A DNA stretch of 7,365 nt from Bog-756 sp036553725. Lineage in GTDB: Bacteria > Actinomycetota > Acidimicrobiia > Acidimicrobiales > RAAP-2. Shown here piece after piece: positions 1 to 4,911 of the stretch (position 1 is the stretch's first letter; each line of letters starts with the position of its first letter). The stretch covers positions 1 through 7,365 of the forward strand of contig DATBOO010000082.1 in assembly GCA_036553725.1 (NCBI GenBank). The letters run 5' to 3'. Both the position numbers and the translations under genes were made by a program. The notes beneath the pieces are model-generated. The model saw only the letters and a list, made by a program, of their open reading frames with translations. It did no database searches and was not told the origin of the DNA.

Positions 1-116
1 GCCCGGTCCACGCCGTAGCGGGCGAGGGTGCCGAGGGACCCCCCGGCGGCGATGGCCACGACTCGCAACGGGAGCTCGGGCGCCCGGGGACCGGGGCCGG
101 ACCTGACTGCGGGCAC
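1..116 (-). CDS. crcB: CrcB/Fluc fluoride ion channel, N-terminal fragment
   Basis: This gene runs leftward off the window edge; only its first 38 codons are present. CrcB (Fluc) is a small four-helix inner-membrane protein that forms dual-topology dimers and lets toxic fluoride leave the cytoplasm. The visible part has a Pro/Arg-rich lead of about 17 residues, then a hydrophobic stretch running into GGSLGTLARYG at residues 25-35. That is the conserved Gly-rich/Arg-Tyr motif at the start of the family's first helix. I chose the GTG at 114-116 because AAGGAG (minus strand, 122-127) lies 5 nt upstream; an in-frame GTG at 120-122 overlaps that site and is less likely. The identification rests on a short fragment, but a fluoride riboswitch immediately upstream (164-212) supports it independently. 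Whether a second crcB copy follows, as is common in Gram-positives, cannot be seen. Confidence 0.87.
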   Translation of the reverse strand, partial: MPAVRSGPGPRAPELPLRVVAIAAGGSLGTLARYGVDR

Positions 117-121
117 CTCCA

Positions 122-129
122 CTCCTTCC
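122..129 (-). promoter_or_regulatory. Shine-Dalgarno site of crcB
   Basis: On the minus strand this reads GGAAGGAG, a near-ideal ribosome binding site 5 nt before the GTG at 114-116, and it decides that start. Its AGGAG core (122-126) is exactly complementary to CTCCT (167-171) at the 3' end of the fluoride aptamer, so it could be masked when the aptamer is unliganded. No U-rich terminator is visible between aptamer and gene, which favours translational control. Confidence 0.75.
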
Positions 130-163
130 GGTCACGCGTTCGTCACGCGCCTTCTGCGGTTCC

Positions 164-212
164 GGTAGGAGCTATCAGCCGAATCCGGCGGTTGAGGCGA
201 GCTCCATCGCCT
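164..212 (-). promoter_or_regulatory. Fluoride riboswitch (crcB motif)
   Basis: Read on the minus strand, this segment has every element of the crcB-motif aptamer in order. P1 is AGGCGA (207-212) paired with TCGCCT (195-200), enclosing the loop TGGAGC (201-206). A linker containing CAAC follows. P3 is GCCG (186-189) paired with CGGC (178-181) around a GATT loop. The hallmark 3' strand TGATAGCTCCTACC comes last. The loop bases GGAGC (201-205) pair with GCTCC (168-172) to form the pseudoknot that encloses the Mg2+/fluoride site in known structures. It lies 48 bp upstream of the crcB start on the same strand. The layout closely follows the well-studied Thermotoga petrophila aptamer. Fluoride binding should raise crcB expression. 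There is no terminator-like U tract before the gene, so regulation is probably at translation initiation. Confidence 0.93.
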
Positions 213-217
213 CCCGA

Positions 218-223
218 AGTGTA
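218..223 (-). promoter_or_regulatory. Possible -10 element of the crcB riboswitch transcript
   Basis: The minus strand reads TACACT, matching four of six bases of TATAAT including the key T, A and final T. Six nt downstream is A212, the first paired base of riboswitch stem P1, so a transcript starting there would begin with the aptamer. No good -35 is seen at normal spacing: TTGACG (minus strand, 245-250) lies 21 bp upstream, which is too far. The call therefore rests mainly on position. Confidence 0.35.
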
Positions 224-244
224 GGCGGGGCGTCGGTGCCGAGC

Positions 245-339
245 CGTCAAGCCGTAGGGGCCCGCCCGTGCACCAGACCCGACCAGTGGGGGGAGGGCAT
301 TGGTGAGGGCGGCGTCGGGCAGACCCCTACGGCTTGACG
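245..339. repeat. Long inverted repeat, 24-bp arms with 47-bp spacer
   Basis: Arms 245-268 and 316-339 are reverse complements at 22 of 24 positions; the outer 16 bp of each arm, including GTCAAGCCGTAGGGG (246-260), match perfectly. Further pairing continues outward: GGTGC (235-239) with GCACC (342-346), then GGGGC (227-231) with GCCCC (349-353). Inside the spacer CACCA (271-275) can pair with TGGTG (301-305). The two arm mismatches (261/323 and 263/321) are C-A in rightward RNA but G-U wobbles in leftward RNA, so only a leftward transcript would form an unbroken 24-bp stem. No target-site duplication, transposase or U tract flanks it. It could be a structured RNA, a REP/MITE-like element or a large regulatory cruciform; I cannot decide from one copy. 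Confidence 0.85.
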
Positions 340-356
340 CAGCACCCGGCCCCCCA

Positions 357-392
357 CCGGGTCGATGACGACCCGGGGACCGGGCGCCGGTC
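357..392. repeat. Two tandem compact palindromes upstream of pgi
   Basis: CCGGGTC (357-363) and GACCCGG (370-376) form a perfect 7-bp stem with a 6-nt loop. Immediately after, GACCGG (378-383) and CCGGTC (387-392) form a perfect 6-bp stem with a 3-nt centre. Both lie 130-170 bp before the pgi start, so they may be leader hairpins or protein-binding dyads. In DNA this GC-rich some dyads arise by chance, so the function is uncertain. Confidence 0.5.
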
Positions 393-524
393 GTGGTTCG
401 CCGACGCCATCGACCTCCAAGCTAGGGAACCCAGGTGAACGCCACGCCATCGCCATGTCACGTTCAGATGAATGATGGGTAATCTTCGGGCGCAGAGACG
501 ACGATCGACGACCGGGTGGACACC

Positions 525-2177
525 ATGAGCACGGACGATGCAGTTGTGGATGTCCCCGCCACCGAGGAATGGCAGCGGCTGGCCGGGCACTTCGAGTCGA
601 TCCGCCACCGCCATCTGCGCCAGTTCTTCGCCGACGACCCCGACCGGGGCACCCGCATGGCGGTGACCGCCGGCGACCTGTACCTCGACTACTCGAAGCA
701 CCGGGCCACCGCCGAGACCATGGCCGCGCTGATGGCGGTGGCCCGGCGGGCCGGCGTCGAGGAGCGCCGCGACGCCATGTTCGCCGGCCGGCGGGTCAAC
801 ACCACCGAGGACCGGGCCGCCCTCCACGTGGCGCTGCGCCTGCCGAGGGGCAGCCGGCTCGAGGTCGACGGCCGGGACGTGGTGGCCGACGTGCACGGGG
901 TGCTCGACCGGATGGGAGAGGTGGCCGAGGCGATCCGCTCGGGCCGGTGGACCGGCTCGACCGGCCGCCGCATCACGGCGGTGGTCAACATCGGCATCGG
1001 TGGCTCTGACCTCGGCCCGGCCATGGCCTACGAGGCGCTCCGCGACTACGCCACCCCGGACATCAGGTGCCGGTTCGTGTCCAATGTCGACCCCGTCGAC
1101 CTCTACGCCAAGACCCGCGATCTCGACCCCGCCGCCACCCTCTTCGTGGTCAGCTCCAAGACGTTCACCACGCTGGAGACGCTGACCAACGCCGCCGCCG
1201 CCCGCCAATGGCTGCTCGACGGGCTCGGGACGGGGAACGAGGCGGTGGCCCGCCACTTCGTGGCCGTGTCGACCAACCAGGACGCGGTGAGGGAGTTCGG
1301 CATCGATCCGGCCAACATGTTCGGCTTCTGGGACTGGGTGGGCGGCCGGTACTCCTACGACTCCGCCATCGGCTTCTCGCTGATGGTGGCCATCGGGCCC
1401 CGGGCCTTCGCCGACATGCTGGAGGGGCTCCATACCGTCGACCGGCACTTCGCCACCGCGCCGCTCGAGGCCAACATGCCGGTCATCCAGGGCATGCTCA
1501 ACGTCTGGTACGCCAACCTGTTCGGAGCCGAGACCCATGCCGTGCTCCCCTACAGCCAGCGCCTGGCCCGGTTCCCCGCCTACCTGCAGCAACTGACCAT
1601 GGAGTCCAACGGGAAGTCGGTCCGCCGGGACGGTTCCCCGGTGTGGGGCCAGACCGGGGAGATCTTCTGGGGCGAGCCGGGGACCAACGGCCAGCACGCC
1701 TTCTATCAACTCATCCACCAGGGGACCCGACTCATCCCCGCCGACTTCATCGGATTCGGCCGGTCGACCCACGAGGCCGGTGGGCAACAGGACCTGCTGA
1801 TGTCCAGTTGCTTCGCCCAGGCCCAGGCCCTGGCCTTCGGCCGGACGGCGGCGGAGGTGGCGGCGGAGGGCACCCCCCTCGACCTGGTGCCCCACCAAGT
1901 GATGCCGGGCAACCATCCGAGCTCGACCATCGTCGCCCCCGAGCTGACGCCCTCGGTGCTGGGCCAGCTGGTGGCCCTCTACGAGCACACCGTCTTCACC
2001 GAGGGGACGGTGTGGGGCATCGACTCATTCGACCAGTGGGGGGTCGAGCTCGGGAAGGTGATGGCCAAACAGCTGGCCCCCGCCCTCGCCGACGGCGGGG
2101 ACCCGGACCTCAGCGGGCAAGACCCATCGACCGCCGCCCTGGTCCGCCGCTACCGCGCCCTGCGTCGCTCCGGATGA
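525..2177 (+). CDS. pgi: Glucose-6-phosphate isomerase
   Basis: Phosphoglucose isomerase interconverts glucose-6-phosphate and fructose-6-phosphate in the cytosol, linking glycolysis, gluconeogenesis and the pentose phosphate pathway. The protein is complete at 550 residues, the usual length of bacterial Pgi (E. coli 549). Numbering from the ATG at 525, the phosphosugar-binding SIS motif GIGGSDLG is at about 157-164, VVSSKTFTTLET at about 208-219, FWDWVGGRYS at 268-277, and the family signature IDSFDQWGVELGK at 499-511. The catalytic residues expected from the family are present: Glu360 (MESNGK), His391 (GQHAF) and Lys511. An in-frame GTG at 516 would add three residues, but the ATG has GGTGGA four nt upstream and gives the typical length. 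It is the only gene of its unit; the next gene converges, leaving a 22-bp gap with no clear terminator. It is divergent from the fluoride-controlled crcB. Confidence 0.98.
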   Translation: MSTDDAVVDVPATEEWQRLAGHFESIRHRHLRQFFADDPDRGTRMAVTAGDLYLDYSKHRATAETMAALMAVARRAGVEERRDAMFAGRRVNTTEDRAALHVALRLPRGSRLEVDGRDVVADVHGVLDRMGEVAEAIRSGRWTGSTGRRITAVVNIGIGGSDLGPAMAYEALRDYATPDIRCRFVSNVDPVDLYAKTRDLDPAATLFVVSSKTFTTLETLTNAAAARQWLLDGLGTGNEAVARHFVAVSTNQDAVREFGIDPANMFGFWDWVGGRYSYDSAIGFSLMVAIGPRAFADMLEGLHTVDRHFATAPLEANMPVIQGMLNVWYANLFGAETHAVLPYSQRLARFPAYLQQLTMESNGKSVRRDGSPVWGQTGEIFWGEPGTNGQHAFYQLIHQGTRLIPADFIGFGRSTHEAGGQQDLLMSSCFAQAQALAFGRTAAEVAAEGTPLDLVPHQVMPGNHPSSTIVAPELTPSVLGQLVALYEHTVFTEGTVWGIDSFDQWGVELGKVMAKQLAPALADGGDPDLSGQDPSTAALVRRYRALRRSG

Positions 2178-2199
2178 GGGGCCGGGCACCGCCGCCGGT

Positions 2200-3147
2200 T
2201 CAGGCCGAGGCCAGTGCCTTCCACAGTGAGCGGTAGTTGGGATAGGTGAGCTCGTCGGTGATGTAGCCGGCTCGCACCAGCTCGGCGTGGAAGGCGGGCA
2301 GGTTGCGGAACGGGACTCCCATGTCCACATGGTGGGCCAGGTGCCAGCCGGTGTTGTAGGGCACGAACCAGAAGCGGGCCGGCAGCGTCTGGCGCACGTT
2401 GTGGGTGGTCACCCGCCGGTCGGCGCTGGCCTCGAGCCCGCCGTGCTCGGCGATGGCCCGCAGCCGGTTGATCACCCGCCACTGGGTCATCCACGGCAGC
2501 CACCACAGCAGCGGGTAGATCCACCAGCGGCCGGTGGCCGTCCACAGCACGACCCACAGCACCACCTGCATCCCCAGGATGGAGGCGGCCACCCGTCGTG
2601 AGGCCCGGGAACGGAGGGCCTTGAACAGCGGGGTGAAGTTCTTCCACCCCGAGATGCCCACGGCATCGCGGGCCAGCCGGCGGGCCAGCGTGTGCCGGTC
2701 GCACCGGTAGCCCCCGTAGAAGGCCATGTCCGGCTCGCGGGGTCCGAACTCCTCCTTGTGGTGGGCGAAGTGGCCGCGCCGGTAGACGGAGATGGGTGTC
2801 CACGTGGGGTAGGCGAGCAGCCAGGTCCCGACCCAGTCGTTGGCCCGTTTGTTGGTGAAGAGGAGCTTGTGGGCCGCCTCGTGCATGAGGATGGCGAACC
2901 GGGCGTACATCGGGCCCATGAGGACGAAGGCGGCCAGATAGGCCCACCACCGGTCGATCCACACCGAGCCGCCGATGATCACCGCCACCCACGCCCACAC
3001 CCCGGCCACGCTGATGGCGTTGCGCAGGTCGGCGATCCGCCGGAACTCCGAACGGAGCTCGGGCCGGGCCATCCCGTTGTCCATCAACCGGTCGGTCGGG
3101 AGAACCTCCGGCCGGGCCGTCCGATCGGCCACCATGGTCATCGCCAT
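2200..3147 (-). CDS. Membrane fatty acid desaturase family protein
   Basis: This is an integral-membrane di-iron desaturase/hydroxylase of the FA_desaturase family, which uses O2 and electrons to modify acyl chains; substrate and double-bond position cannot be read from the sequence. Counting from the ATG at 3147 (315 residues), the three His boxes are HEAAH (89-93), HFAHH (126-130) and HLAHH (269-273), with AEHGG just upstream of the third box supplying the additional conserved His. Hydrophobic spans lie near 44-61, 67-87, 190-203 and 208-221, fitting two hairpins with the His boxes facing the cytosol. The C-terminal motif NTGWHLAHHVDMGVPFRNLP is typical. Starts at 3156, 3147, 3141 and 3135 are all in frame and none has a ribosome site. 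I prefer 3147 because TAATAT sits 7 nt upstream, as expected for a leaderless mRNA. It is divergent from a PaaX-family gene, its likely regulator. Confidence 0.9.
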   Translation of the reverse strand: MAMTMVADRTARPEVLPTDRLMDNGMARPELRSEFRRIADLRNAISVAGVWAWVAVIIGGSVWIDRWWAYLAAFVLMGPMYARFAILMHEAAHKLLFTNKRANDWVGTWLLAYPTWTPISVYRRGHFAHHKEEFGPREPDMAFYGGYRCDRHTLARRLARDAVGISGWKNFTPLFKALRSRASRRVAASILGMQVVLWVVLWTATGRWWIYPLLWWLPWMTQWRVINRLRAIAEHGGLEASADRRVTTHNVRQTLPARFWFVPYNTGWHLAHHVDMGVPFRNLPAFHAELVRAGYITDELTYPNYRSLWKALASA

Positions 3148-3183
3148 GTGTGCCATATTACAGATATTGAACAAGTGAAGCAA
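3148..3183. promoter_or_regulatory. Overlapping divergent promoters of desaturase and PaaX-type gene
   Basis: This short AT-rich island sits in otherwise very GC-rich DNA. Leftward, TTGCTT (3178-3183) and TAATAT (3155-3160, minus strand) are separated by 17 bp, and the ATG at 3147 begins 7 nt after the -10. Rightward, GATATT (3163-3168) lies 6 nt before the GTG at 3175, without a convincing -35. A repeated ATATT (3155-3159 and 3164-3168, 9 bp apart) spans both -10 elements and could be part of an operator. The hexamers match consensus only 4 of 6 each, so the assignment relies on their coincident spacing. Confidence 0.5.
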
Positions 3184-3927
3184 GAGCGTAATGCACCGCT
3201 GACCGCCCGGTCGGTGCTGGCCAGCGCCCTCCTGGGTGAGGATCCGCCAGACCTGCCCGTCGCCCATCTGGTCCACCTGGCCGGCCTGTTCGGCATCAAC
3301 GAGAACCGCACCAGGGTGGCCCTGAGCCGGATGGCTGCCGGCGGGGAGGTGACCACCGATGGTGCCGGCCGCTACCGGCTGGCCGGCCACCTGCTCGACC
3401 GCCAGGCCCGCCAGGTGACCAGCCGCCGCGGGGAGACCCGACCGTGGCCGGGCGGATGGCGGATGGCGGTGGTCACCGCCTCGGGCCGGGCCGCCGACGA
3501 CCGTTCGGCCCGGCGCAAGCGGCTGGTCCGGGCCCGCCTGGCGGAGCGGCGCGAGGGGGTGTGGCTCCGACCCGACAACATCGACCTCCGACCCGACCCG
3601 GCCGACGACGCCGATGTCGAGCTGTTCACCGGTCGGCCCGAAGGTGACGGCGGGGCACTCGCCGCCCGGCTGTGGGACCTCGGGGGTTGGGCGCTCCGGG
3701 CCGGGCACCTGGTCCGGGAGCTCGAGGCTCGCCCCCCGGCCGATCCCGCCGACCTGGCCCCCGGTTTCGTCCTGTCGGCGTCCGTGCTCCGGCACCTGCA
3801 GGGCGACCCGCTCCTGCCGGAGGTGCTCCTGCCCTCCGGATGGCCCGGCGCGGAGCTGCGAGCGTCCTATGACCGATGGGACCGGCAGTACCGCCGGATA
3901 CTGGCCACGTGGGGCCGTTCCGGCTGA
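3175..3927 (+). CDS. PaaX-family transcriptional regulator
   Basis: This 250-residue protein resembles PaaX, the GntR-like repressor of phenylacetate degradation that is released by phenylacetyl-CoA. Residues 8-70 form the N-terminal winged helix: LTARSVLASALLGEDPP leads into LAGLFGINENRTRVALSRM, the recognition helix region, and a GRYRLAG wing. A central domain covers about 90-155 (RMAVVTASGR, REGVWLRPDNI). The C-terminal PaaX-type domain spans about 165-245 and includes the characteristic GDPLLPEVLLPSGWPG followed by a Tyr/Trp-rich helix. No aromatic-degradation genes are nearby. The divergent neighbour is a fatty acid desaturase, so its ligand may be a fatty acyl-CoA (inference). The GTG at 3175 has no Shine-Dalgarno site and is probably leaderless; GTG 3148 is an in-frame alternative that would overlap the desaturase start. 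A terminator follows the stop codon. Confidence 0.88.
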   Translation: MKQERNAPLTARSVLASALLGEDPPDLPVAHLVHLAGLFGINENRTRVALSRMAAGGEVTTDGAGRYRLAGHLLDRQARQVTSRRGETRPWPGGWRMAVVTASGRAADDRSARRKRLVRARLAERREGVWLRPDNIDLRPDPADDADVELFTGRPEGDGGALAARLWDLGGWALRAGHLVRELEARPPADPADLAPGFVLSASVLRHLQGDPLLPEVLLPSGWPGAELRASYDRWDRQYRRILATWGRSG

Positions 3928-3946
3928 GCCCGGGCGGCGGGCCTTA

Positions 3947-3960
3947 GGATCGTCTGATCC
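3947..3960 (+). repeat. Small hairpin GGATC-GTCT-GATCC before the terminator
   Basis: GGATC (3947-3951) and GATCC (3956-3960) form a perfect 5-bp stem with a 4-nt loop, abutting the terminator hairpin that starts at 3961. It overlaps TAGGAT (3945-3950), which looks like a -10 element for the downstream dehydrogenase, but no -35 supports that reading. Confidence 0.4.
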
Positions 3961-3998
3961 GGGACGGGCCTGTCGCATGGAGGCCCCGCCCTTTTTTT
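3961..3998 (+). terminator. Intrinsic terminator after the PaaX-type gene
   Basis: GGGACGGGCCT (3961-3971) pairs with AGGCCCCGCCC (3981-3991) as a 6-bp inner and 3-bp outer stem separated by a 2x2 internal loop, with a 9-nt apical loop. Seven T residues follow directly (3992-3998). It lies 33 nt after the regulator stop and 21 nt before the next start codon, so it insulates the dehydrogenase from read-through, or acts as an attenuator if a promoter lies just upstream of it. Confidence 0.85.
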
Positions 3999-4019
3999 GG
4001 ACACGACGCGGGAGGACCG

Positions 4020-4877
4020 ATGACCCAACACCACAGTGAGGCCCTGCCCTTCGGCGGCCAGGTGGCGGTGATCACCGGGGGGGCGAGGGGGCAGGGACGC
4101 AGCCACGCCGTGGAGCTGGCCCGGTTGGGCGCGGACATCGCCGTGTGCGACCTCGGCCGCGACCTCGCCAGCGTCGGCTACCCCCTGGGTACCGCCGATG
4201 ACCTGGCTGAGACGGCCCGCCTGGTCGAGGAGCAAGGGCGCAGGTGCGTCTCGGCCCTGGCCGACGTGCGGGACCTCGACGCGGTGCTCGACTTCGTCGA
4301 CGGCGCCCAAGAGGAGCTGGGCTCGGTGGACGTGCTGGTGGCCAACGCCGGCGTCTCGGCCATGGGCTCGATCTGCACCATGGGCGGCACCGAGTGGAGC
4401 GAGACCATCGACACCAACCTCACCGGGGTGTTCAACGCCATGCGGGCGGCGGCGCCGCACATGCGCCGCCAGCGCCGGGGGCGGATCATCGGGATCTCGT
4501 CGATGATGGGCCGCTCGTCCAACCCGGGCATCCCCGCCTACGTGGCCTCGAAGTGGGGGGTGATCGGGCTGTGCAAGTCCGTGGCCCTGGAGCTGGCGGC
4601 GTTCGGGGTCACGGTGAACGCGGTGGCGCCGGGCAATGTGTCCACGCCCATGATCCACAACGATGTGCTGTACCGCCTGATGCGCCCCGACCTCGAGCAC
4701 CCGGGCCGCGAGGACGTGGTCGAGGGGATGGCCGCCCTCCACGCCCAGCCGGTGCCGTGGATCGAGCCCGAGGAGATCACCGCCGCGGTGGTCTTTCTGG
4801 CCTCGGAGGCCGCCCGGCACATCACCGGCTCGGTGATCGACGTGGACGCGGGGGCCTCGGCCCGGTTCACCGGCTAG
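4020..4877 (+). CDS. Mycofactocin-coupled-type SDR family oxidoreductase
   Basis: This 285-residue classical short-chain dehydrogenase has the Rossmann motif TGGARGQG (19-26), an acidic residue ending strand 2 (Asp44, favouring NAD over NADP), NAG (109-111), Asn133 in NLTG, and the catalytic Ser161, Tyr174 and Lys178. Several features match the mycofactocin-coupled SDR subfamily: ARGQGRSHAVELARLGADIAVCD, the insert YPLGTADDLAETARLVE (54-70), and STPMIHNDVLYRLMRPDLEHP (208-228). Known members hold a tightly bound nicotinamide that is reoxidised by the redox peptide mycofactocin rather than exchanged; they oxidise alcohols of varied kinds, so the substrate here is unknown. GGGAGGA (4010-4016) lies just before the ATG. 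No mft biosynthesis genes are in the window. It is convergent with the sulfatase, 34 bp away. Confidence 0.92.
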   Translation: MTQHHSEALPFGGQVAVITGGARGQGRSHAVELARLGADIAVCDLGRDLASVGYPLGTADDLAETARLVEEQGRRCVSALADVRDLDAVLDFVDGAQEELGSVDVLVANAGVSAMGSICTMGGTEWSETIDTNLTGVFNAMRAAAPHMRRQRRGRIIGISSMMGRSSNPGIPAYVASKWGVIGLCKSVALELAAFGVTVNAVAPGNVSTPMIHNDVLYRLMRPDLEHPGREDVVEGMAALHAQPVPWIEPEEITAAVVFLASEAARHITGSVIDVDAGASARFTG

Positions 4878-4898
4878 ATCCCCGGCCCGGAGCCCGGT
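4869..4898. terminator. Weak hairpin at the convergent SDR/sulfatase junction
   Basis: ACCGGCT (4869-4875) can pair with AGCCCGGT (4891-4898) through seven pairs with one bulged C, leaving a 15-nt GC-rich loop. It overlaps the SDR stop codon and no T tract follows on either strand, so at most it is a weak or factor-assisted bidirectional terminator. Confidence 0.25.
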
Positions 4899-4911
4899 CA
4901 GCGACGGGCGG

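Larger units (their letters stand above)
216..524. other. Divergent intergenic region between crcB riboswitch and pgi
   Basis: About 300 bp separate the fluoride aptamer from pgi, and I see no credible coding sequence here; short open frames on either strand resemble no known protein and have no ribosome sites. The left two-thirds is filled by a long inverted repeat (245-339, with weaker outer pairing reaching 227-353) and two compact palindromes (357-376 and 378-392). The right third (about 400-524) is less structured and locally less GC-rich around 455-485. It contains TAATCT at 480-485, which could be the pgi -10, though no convincing -35 precedes it. The region must hold promoters for both flanking genes. 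Confidence 0.6.

Noticed and set aside
131..150. Repeated GTCACGCG (two copies, 3 bp apart) and the CGCGT/ACGCG hairpin as a terminator for the riboswitch
   Set aside because: The stem is only 5 bp and no U tract follows, so it is not a credible intrinsic terminator.
245..339. The long inverted repeat as an insertion sequence or integron-type site
   Set aside because: Only 95 bp long, no transposase or recombinase, and no target duplication visible at either flank.
327..1988. Very long open frame antisense to pgi
   Set aside because: High-GC codon bias leaves the opposite frame free of stops; the translation is Gly/His/Arg/Val-rich low-complexity with no family motif, while pgi on the other strand is certain.
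2178..2199. Terminator between the convergent pgi and desaturase genes
   Set aside because: The 22-bp gap shows only a 4-bp ACCG/CGGT dyad without a T tract.
2692..3174. N-terminal extension of the PaaX-type gene
   Set aside because: The frame stays open only because it lies opposite the desaturase; family similarity begins just after the GTG at 3175.
3157..3978. N-terminal extension of the desaturase frame opposite the regulator
   Set aside because: The extension is Gly/Pro/Arg-rich shadow sequence; desaturase-like sequence starts only after the cluster of ATG codons at 3135-3156.
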